NCBI RefSeq assembly: GCF_006716315.1
Contig: NZ_VFOV01000001.1
Coordinates: 3,488,501 to 3,552,500 of the forward strand
Direction of reading: 5' to 3'
Source: Nocardioides albertanoniae
GTDB taxonomy: Bacteria > Actinomycetota > Actinomycetes > Propionibacteriales > Nocardioidaceae
DNA: 64,000 bases
A program made the position numbers and the translations under genes. The notes under the pieces were generated by a model. The model saw only the letters and a list, made by a program, of their open reading frames with translations, was not told where the DNA came from and made no database searches. Numbering within the stretch: position 1 is the first letter of the stretch; each line of letters opens with the position of its first letter. Shown here one piece after another: positions 15,929 to 24,802 of the stretch.

Positions 15929-17760
15929 CCTGCGGGCCTCACGACCAGCGCCGAGCCACCTCCGCGACGCCAGGGTTCGGCCGTCGCGGTGAGCAGCCCG
16001 TCCGGGCCGATCCCGATCGCGGTCGCCGCCCCGATCTCGGCGGTCGAGGCGAAGCTGTGTCCCAGCGACTCCAGCGGCCCGGCGTACGCATCGATGAACG
16101 CCGGCTCGGCGTCGGTCTTCGCGACGTTGCGCTGGGAGACCCGCGGCGCTGCCATCGCCTCGGGCAGGCTCCGGTCGCGCGCGAGCCTCTCCACGAGGAT
16201 CTGCAGCACCGTGGTGATGATCGTCGAGCCGCCGGGCGATCCGACGGCGAGGATCGGCTGCTTCTCGCCGTCGGGGCCTTCGCCGAGGACGATCGTGGGC
16301 GACATCGAGCTGCGCGGACGCTTGTTGGGCTCGATGCGGTTGGGGTCGTCGGCGCGGTAGGTCGTCGAGAAGTCGGTCAGCTCGTTGTTGAGGAGGAACC
16401 CGCGGCCCGGCACGGTGATCCCGGAGCCGCCGGTCTGCTCGATGGTCAGCGTGTATTCGACGACGTCGCCCCACCGGTCGACGACGGTCAGGTTGGTGGT
16501 CTCCAGGTTCTCGGTGTCCCGAGCGGTCTCACCGGCTCCGGCCTCGCCGTCGCAGACCCCGTCGTAGTCGTCGACGTCTCCGGCCGCGACCGGCTTGGGC
16601 TGCGCGGCCGCAGGGTCGATCCCGCAGGCCCGCTCGGCGGCGAAGGTGTCGTCGAGCAGCGCGTCGACGGGCACGTCGACCTGGTCGGCGTCGCCGACGT
16701 AGGCACCCCGGTCGGCGAAGGAGATCGCGCTCGCCTCGATCAGGTGGTGGTAGGCCTCGGTCGGGCTCATCGCGTCGAGCTCGTAGCGCTCCAGGATGTT
16801 GAGCGCCTCCCCCACCGATGTGCCACCCGACGACGGCGGAGCCATCCCGACGACGTCGAGGCCCCGGTAGGTCGAACGGGTCGGCTCGCGCTCGGGTGCG
16901 GTGTAGGCGGCGAGATCGTCGGTGGTCACCCACCCGGCCGGCACCGGCAGATCGGTCTCACCTGTCTTCGGCGGGCTGGTCACCGCGTCGGCGATCTCTC
17001 CCGCCAGCCGACCGTGGTAGAACGCGCCCACGCCCTGGTGACCGATCATGTCGTAGGTGGCGGCGACGTCGGGGTTGCGGAACCTGCTGCCGACCTCGGG
17101 CGCCGATCCTCCGGGAAGGAACAGCTCGGCGGTGGAGTCGATCGCTGCGAAACGTTCGGCGTTGTCGACGGTCTGCTGATGGAAGGTCTCGTCGACGACG
17201 AAGCCTCGGCGGGCCAGCCTGGCGGCCGGCGCGAGGGTCTGTCGCAGGCTCTTCGTGCCCCACTTCTTCAAGGCGTTGTGCCAGGTCAGAGGCGTGCCAG
17301 GCACGCCGACCGAGGCCCCGCTGGTGACCATGTCGGGGAAGAACGGGTATTCCTCTCCCGTCTCCGGGTCGATGAACGCGTCGTGGGGCATCGCCGAGGG
17401 CGCCTTCTCGCGTCCGTCGATCGTCTCGACCTCGCCGGTGCGTGCGGAGTAGTGGACGAAGAATCCGCCCCCGCCGAGACCGGCCGAGTAGGGCTCGGTG
17501 ACGCCGAGCGCGGCCGCGGTCGCCACCGCGGCGTCGGTCGCGTTGCCGCCCTTGCGCAGCACCTCGAGACCGACCCGGCTCGCCTCGGCGTCGACGCTCG
17601 CCACCGCTCCCCCGTAGCCCACCGCGGTGGGCGCCTTCGGGGGTGGCGCGTGCCTGTCGTTCGCCGGGTCGGCGGTGGCTGCGGCGCTGGGCACCAGAGC
17701 GGCCAGCGCGAGTGCCCCGGTGGTCAGTGAGGCGATGACTGCAGAACGACGTCCGAGCAT
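15925..17760 (-). CDS. ggt: Secreted gamma-glutamyltransferase
   Basis: The 611-aa proenzyme of the Ntn-hydrolase family cleaves gamma-glutamyl bonds (for example glutathione) outside the cytoplasm. The N-terminus MLGRRSAVIASLTTG leads into a Sec-type signal with an Ala-rich cleavage region. YSAGLGGGGFF, the autoprocessing site ETTNLTVVD (catalytic Thr), NNELTDFS and SSMSPTIV and the GSPGGS oxyanion region are all present. The ATG at 17760 has GGGAG 6-7 nt upstream; an earlier in-frame ATG at 17808 is rejected. It is divergent from the chitinase gene. Confidence 0.93.
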   Translation of the reverse strand: MLGRRSAVIASLTTGALALAALVPSAAATADPANDRHAPPPKAPTAVGYGGAVASVDAEASRVGLEVLRKGGNATDAAVATAAALGVTEPYSAGLGGGGFFVHYSARTGEVETIDGREKAPSAMPHDAFIDPETGEEYPFFPDMVTSGASVGVPGTPLTWHNALKKWGTKSLRQTLAPAARLARRGFVVDETFHQQTVDNAERFAAIDSTAELFLPGGSAPEVGSRFRNPDVAATYDMIGHQGVGAFYHGRLAGEIADAVTSPPKTGETDLPVPAGWVTTDDLAAYTAPEREPTRSTYRGLDVVGMAPPSSGGTSVGEALNILERYELDAMSPTEAYHHLIEASAISFADRGAYVGDADQVDVPVDALLDDTFAAERACGIDPAAAQPKPVAAGDVDDYDGVCDGEAGAGETARDTENLETTNLTVVDRWGDVVEYTLTIEQTGGSGITVPGRGFLLNNELTDFSTTYRADDPNRIEPNKRPRSSMSPTIVLGEGPDGEKQPILAVGSPGGSTIITTVLQILVERLARDRSLPEAMAAPRVSQRNVAKTDAEPAFIDAYAGPLESLGHSFASTAEIGAATAIGIGPDGLLTATAEPWRRGGGSALVVRPAG

Positions 17761-17840
17761 GACGTACTCCCAGATTGGCGGCCTTCCGAACCTACTACGC
17801 CGCGGCACTGCGGGAATTACGATCTGAAATTCCTTAATTA

Positions 17841-17855
17841 GTAAGGGTTGCTTAC
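17841..17855 (+). promoter_or_regulatory. AT-rich promoter region with an inverted repeat upstream of the chitinase gene
   Basis: GTAAG and CTTAC flank GGTTG in an AT-rich stretch (17815-17865) unusual for this genome, between the divergent ggt and chitinase genes. A regulator-binding site is inferred from symmetry and position only. Confidence 0.4.
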
Positions 17856-17933
17856 AATTAAATGCGCTGCCACCATCGAAAGGCGATCAGGCTGCTCGAG
17901 CCCGATCCAGCCATCCCCTCGGAGGTGTCACCC

Positions 17934-19358
17934 ATGCATGTCGCCTTGCCCCGCACCCGCCGGAGCGCCGGCCGTCTCATCGGCCCGCTCGTCGGCACGC
18001 TCGCCGCAGCGCTCGCCCTCACCGGCACGCTGGCCACGACGGGCGCCGCTGGTCCCGCCAGCGCCTCTTCGACCTCGACCGCGGCGGATCCGACCGCGGT
18101 CGCCGGCTACCGCAACGTCGGCTACTTCGTGCAGTGGGGCGTCTACGGCCGCGCCTTCAAGGCCAAGCAGCTCGAGACCTCCGGAGTCGCCGACGATCTC
18201 ACCCACCTCAACTACGCCTTCGGCAACATCCACCACGAGTCGCTGACCTGCTTCGAGGCCAACAAGGCCCAGGGCGAGGGGCCCAACGGCTCCGACGGCG
18301 CCGGGGACGCGTGGGCCGACTACGGGATGTCGTACGCAGCCGGCGACTCCGTCTCCGGAGAGGCCGACACCTGGGACCAGCCGCTGGCCGGGTCCTTCAA
18401 CCAGCTCAAGCAGCTCAAGGCGAAGCACCCGGACCTCAAGGTGCTGCTCTCGCTCGGCGGCTGGACCTGGTCGAAGAACTTCTCCCTGGCCGCGGCCACC
18501 CCGGAGTCGCGCCAGAAGTTCGTCTCCTCCTGCATCGACCTCTATATCAAGGGCAACCTGCCGGTGATCGACGGGCGCGGCGGCGACGGCGCGGCCGCCG
18601 GCGTCTTCGACGGATTCGACATCGATTGGGAGTGGCCGGGCTCGCCCAACGGCAACGCCGGCAACCACGTCGACCCCGAGCACGACAAGGAGAACTTCCG
18701 CCTCCTGCTCGCGGAGTTCCGCAGCCAGCTCGACGCGCTCGGCGACGGCTACGAGCTCTCCGCCTTCCTGCCCGCCAACCCCGAGGACATCGACGCCGGC
18801 GGCTGGAACGACCCGCGCAACTTCGAGTCGCTCGACTTCGGCAACATCCAGGGCTACGACCTCTGGGGTGCCTGGGACCCGACGATGACCGGCCATCAGG
18901 GCAACCTCTACCCCGACCCCGCCGACCCGCGCCCCGACGGCAAGCGGTTCAGCGTGGACGAGTCCGTGAACGCCTACCTCGACGCCGGCATCTCCCCGGC
19001 CCAGCTCGGCCTCGGCATGGCGACCTACGGCCGCGGCTGGCAGGGCGCGACCTCGGCCGACCCGTGGGGCCCGGCGACCGCCGCTGCCCCGGGAACCTAC
19101 GAGGCGGGCAACGAGGACTACGACAAGCTCAAGACGCGGGGCACCGACCACTACGACGCCGACGTCGGTGCCGCCTGGCGCTACGACGGCGACCAGTGGT
19201 GGAGCTACGACAACGTCTCCACGATCGAGCAGAAGGCGGCGTACGCCATCTCGAAGGGGCTCGGCGGAGGCATGTGGTGGGAGCTCTCCGGCGACCGCGA
19301 GGGTGAGCTGGTCGGCACCTTCGCCGACGCCGTTCGCAGCAGCGGCTCGGGCGGATAA
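17934..19358 (+). CDS. Secreted chitinase, glycoside hydrolase family 18
   Basis: The 474-aa protein has a twin-basic/Ala-rich signal peptide over the first 45 residues. A single GH18 TIM barrel follows: LLSLGGWTWS, the catalytic DGFDIDWEWP (DxxDxDxE with the acid Glu), QGYDLWG and GGMWWELSGD. It should hydrolyse beta-1,4-GlcNAc polymers with substrate-assisted catalysis. No carbohydrate-binding module is visible. The ATG at 17934 has GGAGG 8 nt upstream. It is a monocistronic gene ending in a strong terminator. Confidence 0.95.
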   Translation: MHVALPRTRRSAGRLIGPLVGTLAAALALTGTLATTGAAGPASASSTSTAADPTAVAGYRNVGYFVQWGVYGRAFKAKQLETSGVADDLTHLNYAFGNIHHESLTCFEANKAQGEGPNGSDGAGDAWADYGMSYAAGDSVSGEADTWDQPLAGSFNQLKQLKAKHPDLKVLLSLGGWTWSKNFSLAAATPESRQKFVSSCIDLYIKGNLPVIDGRGGDGAAAGVFDGFDIDWEWPGSPNGNAGNHVDPEHDKENFRLLLAEFRSQLDALGDGYELSAFLPANPEDIDAGGWNDPRNFESLDFGNIQGYDLWGAWDPTMTGHQGNLYPDPADPRPDGKRFSVDESVNAYLDAGISPAQLGLGMATYGRGWQGATSADPWGPATAAAPGTYEAGNEDYDKLKTRGTDHYDADVGAAWRYDGDQWWSYDNVSTIEQKAAYAISKGLGGGMWWELSGDREGELVGTFADAVRSSGSGG

Positions 19359-19379
19359 CCGACCCGCGAACGCGAAGGC

Positions 19380-19405
19380 GGCCCCGGAGCACTCGCTCCG
19401 GGGCC
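19380..19405. terminator. Terminator between the chitinase gene and gpsA
   Basis: Perfect 11-bp GC-rich arms (GGCCCCGGAGC) around ACTC between convergent genes. Confidence 0.85.
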
Positions 19406-19441
19406 GTCCTCGTGGTTCTGCTCGGTAGTTGCTCGGTCGCG

Positions 19442-20455
19442 CTACTCGGTCTCGGCCTTGGTCGGGCGCTCGAGCATCTCGTCCATGATGGCGGTGACGG
19501 TCTTGGCGCCGGAGACGACGTCGTCGACGTACTGCGCCAGCGGCGCGTCCACGCCGACCTTCGCGGCCAGCTCGCGCAGCGAGTGGGACGACTTGGCGCC
19601 CTCGGCGACCTGGTGGCTGGAGGCGAGGATGTCGGCGGTGGTCATGCCCTGGCCGAGCTTCTCCCCGAACGTACGGTTGCGCGAGAGCGGCGAGGAGCAG
19701 GTCGCGGCCAGGTCGCCGAGACCGGCCAGACCCATCAGGGTGATCGGGTTGGCGCCGAGCTGCATCGCCAGCCGGGCGGTCTCCGCCAGACCGCGGGTGA
19801 TCAGCGAGGCCTGGGTGTTGTCACCGAAGCCGAGGCCGGCGGCCATCCCGGTGGAGATGGCGACCACGTTCTTGTAGGCCCCGCCGATCTCGCACCCGAC
19901 GACGTCGGTCGAGGTGTAGGGCCGGAAACCCGGGCTGTGCACGCGCGCCTGGACCGTCTTCGCGACCTCCTCGTCGGCGCACGCCACCACACCGGCGGCG
20001 GGCTCACGACGGATGATCTCCTTGGACAGGTTGGGCCCGCTGACCACGGCGATCCTCTCGGGACCGGCACCGGTGACGTGAGCGATGACCTCGCTCATCC
20101 GCTCCAGGGTGCCGAGCTCGACGCCCTTCATCAGCGAGACCAGCGGCACGTCCTTGGGCAGGAACGGCGCCCAGTCGGTCAGGTTCTTGCGCAGCGTCTG
20201 CGACGGCGCCGCCAGGACGACCAGCTCGGCTCCGTGCGCGGCCTTCTCGATGTCGTGGGTCGCGCTGATGTTGTGCGGCAGCTCGGTGCCCGGGTGATAC
20301 TCGGGGTTCTCGTGGGTGTCGTTGATCGCTGTCGCGACCTCCTCACGGCGCGCCCACATCGTGACGTCGTTGCCGGCGTCGGCGAGGATGACCGAGAACG
20401 CGGTGCCCCACGAGCCCGCTCCGAAAACCGCTACTTTGCCCTGACGCTCGCTCAA
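19442..20455 (-). CDS. gpsA: Glycerol-3-phosphate dehydrogenase [NAD(P)+]
   Basis: GpsA reduces dihydroxyacetone phosphate to sn-glycerol-3-phosphate, the phospholipid backbone. The 337-aa protein has the nucleotide motif FGAGSWGTAF near its N-terminus, SGPNLSKEI, the catalytic Lys in GGAYKNV and GLGDLAATC near the C-terminus. It overlaps plsC by 4 nt (ATGA), coupling glycerol phosphate supply to the acylation step. Gene order plsC-gpsA opposite cofC is conserved in actinobacteria. Confidence 0.96.
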   Translation of the reverse strand: MSERQGKVAVFGAGSWGTAFSVILADAGNDVTMWARREEVATAINDTHENPEYHPGTELPHNISATHDIEKAAHGAELVVLAAPSQTLRKNLTDWAPFLPKDVPLVSLMKGVELGTLERMSEVIAHVTGAGPERIAVVSGPNLSKEIIRREPAAGVVACADEEVAKTVQARVHSPGFRPYTSTDVVGCEIGGAYKNVVAISTGMAAGLGFGDNTQASLITRGLAETARLAMQLGANPITLMGLAGLGDLAATCSSPLSRNRTFGEKLGQGMTTADILASSHQVAEGAKSSHSLRELAAKVGVDAPLAQYVDDVVSGAKTVTAIMDEMLERPTKAETE

Positions 20456-21216
20456 TTGCCGTCCTTCTTCTTGCTCTTGCGGGGGTCGCCGGTCTCGTTC
20501 ACGCCGGCCTTCTTCGGGTCGAAGAGCTCGCTGGGCGGCTCCTCGCCCCTGATCTCGGCCACCAGGCCGACGATCGCCTTCATGATCCGGTCCGTCGCCT
20601 GGCTGACGACCGCGACGGTGTGGTCCTGGACCTCGAGATCCTTCAGATCGACCGGGTCACCGACCTTCATCTGGATCGTCTTGCGGCCGATCAGGTGCGG
20701 CTTGAGAGAGTACGCCGGGAGCAGCTCCTGCGCGCCCCACTGTCCCACCGGGTAGACCGGGGCGCCGGTCGCGAGCGCGATCCGAGCCGCACCGGACTTG
20801 CCGCGCATCGGCCAGCCGTCGGGATCCTTGGTGATCGAGCCCTCGACGTACACGACGACGAGGCTGCCCTCGTTGACCGCCTTCACGGCCTCGTCGAAGG
20901 AGGACGAGCCGGCCTTACGGTCGACGGGGATCTGGCCCGCGGCACGCAGATACTTGCCCAGCGGCCCCTTGAACAGGCCGGCCTTCGCCAGATAGCTCGG
21001 GCGGCGTCCGTAGTCCCATACGATGTGGGCCGCGGTGAACGGGTCGATCTCGGAGACATGGTTGAGCGCGATCACCGCGCCCCCGGACTCCGGGATCTTC
21101 TCGCCACCCTCCCACTGGTGCTTGGTGGTGGCGAGCAGGACTGGCTTCACGATGCCGACGGCCACTGTCCACGGCCAGCCGACCTTGCCCTCCTGGAACT
21201 TCCGGTACTTTCCCAC
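20452..21216 (-). CDS. plsC: 1-acyl-sn-glycerol-3-phosphate acyltransferase
   Basis: The 254-aa membrane-associated acyltransferase has the catalytic NHVSEID (Hx4D), a GPLGKYLRAAGQIPVDR block II/III and a YVEGSIT motif where most members have EGTRS. It makes phosphatidic acid from lysophosphatidate and an acyl donor. The C-terminus is Lys-rich. GTG start at 21216. It is translationally coupled to gpsA. Confidence 0.9.
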   Translation of the reverse strand: MGKYRKFQEGKVGWPWTVAVGIVKPVLLATTKHQWEGGEKIPESGGAVIALNHVSEIDPFTAAHIVWDYGRRPSYLAKAGLFKGPLGKYLRAAGQIPVDRKAGSSSFDEAVKAVNEGSLVVVYVEGSITKDPDGWPMRGKSGAARIALATGAPVYPVGQWGAQELLPAYSLKPHLIGRKTIQMKVGDPVDLKDLEVQDHTVAVVSQATDRIMKAIVGLVAEIRGEEPPSELFDPKKAGVNETGDPRKSKKKDGN

Positions 21217-21276
21217 GGGGGCAGGCTACCGGGCCCTCGCCGCGTCGTTGTGAGTCACCTGTAAAGATCTACCCTG

Positions 21277-21915
21277 ATGCCCGCACCTGCACCCGGTTAC
21301 GTCGTCCTGCTGCCAGTCAAGCCGCCCGCGCGCGGCAAGTCGCGGCTGGTCGGTCTGGCGTCGCACGAGCGGGCCGATCTCGCCCGCTCCTTCGCGCTCG
21401 ACACCACCGAGGCGTGCCTGGCGACCGCGGCGGTCGGTGCGGTCCTCGTCATCACCGACGACTCGTTCTTCGCCGCCGAGGTCGCCCAGCTCGGCGCCGC
21501 CGTCATCCCCGACGGGGTCAGCGGCGACCTCAACGGCACCCTCGTGCAGGGCTCGCTCGAGGCCCGCCGCCGGTGGCCGCACCTTCGGCCCGTGGCCCTG
21601 TGCGGCGACCTGCCCGCGCTGCGCTCGGCCGACCTCGGCGCGGCTCTGGCCTCGGTGGGTGCTGGTGCGGCGTACGTCGAGGATGCGGCGGGTGGGGGCA
21701 CCACCCTCTACACCGCCCCCTATGACCGTTTCCGGCCCGCGTTCGGGCCGGGTTCGGCCGCCGCTCACCTCGACGGCGGCGCGGCGGCCCTGCCGGGTGC
21801 CCTCGACTCGCTGCGACACGACGTGGACACCCTCGAAGACCTCGAAGCCGTACGCCGATTGGGGCTCAGGCCGCGCACCGCGCTCGCGTCGACGCGGGTC
21901 GCCAGCCTCGGCTGA
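21277..21915 (+). CDS. cofC: Phospholactate/phosphoenolpyruvate guanylyltransferase
   Basis: CofC (FbiD) joins GTP with 2-phospholactate or, in actinobacteria, phosphoenolpyruvate, to start coenzyme F420 side-chain assembly. The 212-aa protein has LLPVKPPARGKSRL at the N-terminus, VITDD, NGTL and CGDLPALRSAD, the signature of this nucleotidyltransferase group. No Shine-Dalgarno is seen. It is divergent from plsC-gpsA as in mycobacteria. It indicates F420 use by the host. Confidence 0.93.
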   Translation: MPAPAPGYVVLLPVKPPARGKSRLVGLASHERADLARSFALDTTEACLATAAVGAVLVITDDSFFAAEVAQLGAAVIPDGVSGDLNGTLVQGSLEARRRWPHLRPVALCGDLPALRSADLGAALASVGAGAAYVEDAAGGGTTLYTAPYDRFRPAFGPGSAAAHLDGGAAALPGALDSLRHDVDTLEDLEAVRRLGLRPRTALASTRVASLG

Positions 21916-21921
21916 GGCCTG

Positions 21922-22746
21922 CTAGGCGTCGCTCGACGGCTTCTCCGGGCTGGGGTTCGTGCTCGTCGGCGCGGCGGGCGCGGTCGACGATCCCGTCGAG
22001 GCGTCGCTCGAACCGGCCACCGTGGGAGCGCTGGTCGAGCTCCCGCCGGGTGTCGACTTCTTCGCGGGCGCCTTCTGGGCCGGTGTCTTCTTCGCGGTCG
22101 CGGTCTTCGTGGCGGCCGTCTTCTTCGTGGCGGCCGTCTTCTTCGTGGCGCTCTTCTTGGCTGCGGTCTTCTTGGCTGCGGGCGCCGTCGTCGTGGTCTT
22201 CTTCGCGGCGGACTTCTTGGCCGGGGCCTTCTTCGCCGTGGTCTTCTTCGTGGCGGACTTCTTCGCCGGTGACGCCTCGGAGGTCGAGGAGTCGGCGGCG
22301 GCCTTGCCGTTCGCCTTCGCGGCAGGAGCCTTCTTGGCCGCAGTCTTCTTGGTCGTCGTCTTCTTCGCGGGGCTCTTGGCCGGAGCCTTCTTCGCGGCAG
22401 TCTTCGAGGCGGTCGACGTGGCGGCGCTGGTCTCGGCGGCAGGAGCGTTCTCGGCAGCGGGAGCCTTGGGAGCCGCGGCCTTCTGCTCCGTAGCAGCCTT
22501 CTCCTGGGCGGTCGCCTTGCTCGTCGGCTCAGCAGTCTTGGTGGGCTCAGCAGGCTTGGCGGTCTTGTCGGTCTTGGCGGTCTTGGCGGTCTGACGACCC
22601 CGACCCTGCACCTTGACCTTGCCGGCGACCACGTCGGAGACCAGCTTGGCAGCAGGCTTGGGCACGAGCTTCCCGGCCGTGCCCTTCACCGCGTCGACGA
22701 CCTTCCCGGCCTGCTTGCTCGCGTCAGATACTCGTTTTCTCACCAT
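21922..22746 (-). CDS. Histone H1-like Lys/Ala/Pro-rich protein at the hupB position
   Basis: The 274-aa low-complexity basic protein has an N-terminal stretch of about 55 residues (VRKRVSDASKQAGKVVDAVK) that could form an amphipathic helix. A long tail of AKK, KKTTAKKAPAKK and AAKKS repeats follows, as in the C-terminal tails of actinobacterial HU and histone H1. It lies between cofC and leuD, where mycobacteria carry hupB, but no HU beta-arm domain (GFGxF) is present. A nucleoid or RNA-binding role is inferred from composition. The ATG at 22746 has AAGG 8 nt upstream. Its stop lies 6 nt from that of cofC. Confidence 0.75.
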   Translation of the reverse strand: MVRKRVSDASKQAGKVVDAVKGTAGKLVPKPAAKLVSDVVAGKVKVQGRGRQTAKTAKTDKTAKPAEPTKTAEPTSKATAQEKAATEQKAAAPKAPAAENAPAAETSAATSTASKTAAKKAPAKSPAKKTTTKKTAAKKAPAAKANGKAAADSSTSEASPAKKSATKKTTAKKAPAKKSAAKKTTTTAPAAKKTAAKKSATKKTAATKKTAATKTATAKKTPAQKAPAKKSTPGGSSTSAPTVAGSSDASTGSSTAPAAPTSTNPSPEKPSSDA

Positions 22747-22952
22747 CCAAGGGACCTTAAGGCATGCCGGTGCATTCAAGAAGGCATACCGACAGCATGT
22801 GAACACGTAGAATTCACCTGATCTCTCCTGATAGGGACGCCTCGCCACGGATACCGTGAATCCTCGGTCCGGACGAGGAAGGCACGACCATCACCGACGT
22901 ACACATCGACGAGAAGCAGCCGCACGTCGCGCCCGAGGAGCCGCACCCGACG

Positions 22953-24092
22953 ATGCGGCACAGCCGCGCCGGCATCGTGTTCTCCGGCTGCGTGGCCCTC
23001 GCGCTGGTGGCGTCGGTGGCCTGGCTCGCCATCCACACGACCCGCCTCGCCGAGGGTCGCGCCGACGCCGATGAGGCCACCCCCGCGCCGCCGGCCCCGA
23101 CCGTACGCAACAGCGCGCCCGCGATCCCGTCGGCCTACGCCGATCTGCCCGTCGGACCGGCCACGACCCTGCCGTTCATCGATGCCGCCGGGCGGCTCCA
23201 GCTCGGCGCGAAGCCGCAGAAGGTCTTCGGCAGCCAGATGAGCGTAGCCGGCTGGACGGTGCTGATGTACGAGCGCGCCGACCGGCCCGGGCCGGTGTGG
23301 ATCGCCCGCCGCGGATCGCCGACCATCCAGGTTCCCGGGCTGTGGACCCAGCCCGTGCTCAGCAGGGACGGCACCCGGCTCTACGCGCTCCAGCAGACCG
23401 GCGACGAGACCTCCGCGCTGGTCGCGGTGGACACCACCAGCGGCGAGGAGACCGACCGCCTCCCCCTCGAAGGGGCACCCGTCGCCACCCAGCTGGTGGG
23501 CACCGACCGCACCCGCGCCTACTTCCGCACCGGCATCGTGCCCGCACCGCCGGCCGTCCCGGGCAGCGACGAGGAGCTGGCCGTACGCCGGCCTCCGGTC
23601 AACGCGTGGAAACCCGGCGACGCCACCCAGAAGATCTCGCTGCCGCTGGGCTACCAGGATCTGATCCCGCTGCGCCGTGGCGTGCTGCTGCACAATCCCG
23701 GCGAACCCGAGACCCGCTTCGCCGCCATCGAGGCAGACGGGTCGCTCACGCAGCCGGGCGTGGACGCGCCGCTGCCCGGATCGGTCGCCGACTCCCCCGA
23801 CGGCTCCATCGTCGCCATCGCCCACAACCCCGGCGACCCGGGCATGACCGGCTACGCCCCCGAGCGTGGCATCGCCGTCAACATGAGCACGTCCGAGCAC
23901 ATCGACCTGCGCGTGCCCGACTCCGTCGAGAAGGTCCGCGTCGTCGGCTTCGAGTCCGACCGAAGCCTGGTGCTCGACACCTCGGCCGGCTCCGAGTCGT
24001 GGTATCTGCGCTGCTGGGTCCACACCGGCTCCTGCGACCGCATCACCGGCTCCTCCAGCACCGCAGAGGGCCGCCAGATCCACCTCCCCTGA
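22953..24092 (+). CDS. Single-pass membrane protein with extracytoplasmic repeat-type domain, unknown function
   Basis: The 379-aa protein has one transmembrane segment at residues about 8-28 and an outside part of roughly 340 residues. Repeated short strands such as VLSRDGTRLYAL and SVADSPDGSIVAI are typical of beta-propeller proteins. Two Cys near the end (YLRCWVHTGSC) could pair. The ATG at 22953 has only a distant GAGGAG. The frame is open back to 22860 with no ATG, GTG, TTG or CTG, but an ATC at 22890 has AGGAAGG 7 nt before it. It is not recognised as any named family. Confidence 0.75.
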   Translation: MRHSRAGIVFSGCVALALVASVAWLAIHTTRLAEGRADADEATPAPPAPTVRNSAPAIPSAYADLPVGPATTLPFIDAAGRLQLGAKPQKVFGSQMSVAGWTVLMYERADRPGPVWIARRGSPTIQVPGLWTQPVLSRDGTRLYALQQTGDETSALVAVDTTSGEETDRLPLEGAPVATQLVGTDRTRAYFRTGIVPAPPAVPGSDEELAVRRPPVNAWKPGDATQKISLPLGYQDLIPLRRGVLLHNPGEPETRFAAIEADGSLTQPGVDAPLPGSVADSPDGSIVAIAHNPGDPGMTGYAPERGIAVNMSTSEHIDLRVPDSVEKVRVVGFESDRSLVLDTSAGSESWYLRCWVHTGSCDRITGSSSTAEGRQIHLP

Positions 24093-24102
24093 CCCCTACC
24101 CA

Positions 24103-24180
24103 CAGGTCGAGAAGTCACTTCTGCAGGCCGAGGCGTCACGTCGGTGACTTCTCGACCTGCAGAGGTGACTCTTCGGCCTC
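24103..24180. repeat. Palindromic repeat of the TGCAGGTCGAGAAGTCAC family
   Basis: Perfect 16-bp arms (24103-24118 and 24144-24159) with further partial copies (CTGCAGGCCGAGGCGTCAC and CTCTTCGGCCT) lie between convergent genes. The same unit recurs at 42905-43100 and 49233-49512. It may act as a two-way terminator. Confidence 0.75.
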
Positions 24181-24784
24181 AGGCGTGCTGGGTGACTGGC
24201 TTGAAGGAGGGACGAGTGGCTTCGTACGTGGCGATGTCGTCCTCGTGGGAGAGGGTGATGCCGACGTCGTCGAGGCCCTCGAGGAGGCGCCAACGGGTGT
24301 AGTCGTCGATATCGAAGGAGTCTTCGATGGCGTCGGGGCCCTCACCGGCTCGGACGGTGCGCGACTCCAGGTCGACGGTGATCGTCGCGCCGGGGTTGTC
24401 CTCGAGGTGGTCCCACAGCCGCTGGACGACCTTCTCGTCGACCTTGGCGGCGACCAGGCCGGCCTTGCCGGAGTTGCCGCGGAAGATGTCGCCGAACCGG
24501 CTCGAGATCACGACGCGGAAGCCGTAGTCCATCAGCGCCCAGACGGCGTGCTCACGCGAGGAGCCGGTGCCGAAGTCGGGGCCGGCGACGAGCACGGAGG
24601 CCCCGGCGTACGCCTCGTTGTTGAGCACGAAGGTCGGGTCGTTGCGCCAGGCGGCGAACAGACCGTCGTCGAAGCCGGTGCGGGTCACGCGCTTGAGGTA
24701 GACCGCGGGGATGATCTGGTCGGTGTCGACGTTGCTGCGGCGCAGCGGCACGCCGACGCCGGTGTGAGTGGTGAACTTGTCCAT
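24179..24784 (-). CDS. leuD: 3-isopropylmalate dehydratase small subunit
   Basis: LeuD is the swivelling subunit that, with LeuC, isomerises 2-isopropylmalate to 3-isopropylmalate in leucine synthesis. The 201-aa protein shows the [13 protein letters not shown] start, [13 protein letters not shown] and [12 protein letters not shown], diagnostic of this subunit. It starts 18 nt after the leuC stop, so the two are translated from one message. Confidence 0.96.
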   Translation of the reverse strand: MDKFTTHTGVGVPLRRSNVDTDQIIPAVYLKRVTRTGFDDGLFAAWRNDPTFVLNNEAYAGASVLVAGPDFGTGSSREHAVWALMDYGFRVVISSRFGDIFRGNSGKAGLVAAKVDEKVVQRLWDHLEDNPGATITVDLESRTVRAGEGPDAIEDSFDIDDYTRWRLLEGLDDVGITLSHEDDIATYEATRPSFKPVTQHA

Positions 24785-24802
24785 GATGGAGGCGCTCCGT
24801 GG

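Noticed and set aside
13883..16474. Long minus-strand frame fusing the hydrolase to upstream sequence
   Set aside because: The upstream two thirds are antisense to the trans-sulfuration gene and part of ggt with no family match; the hydrolase has its own start and ribosome site.
15106..17730. 874-residue plus-strand frame
   Set aside because: It is antisense to ggt and runs through the palindromic element; composition is Arg/Gly-rich and without domains.
8952..19358. Secondary-metabolite gene cluster
   Set aside because: The genes lie on both strands in separate units with no synthase or tailoring set; only the three-gene ligase operon looks functionally linked.
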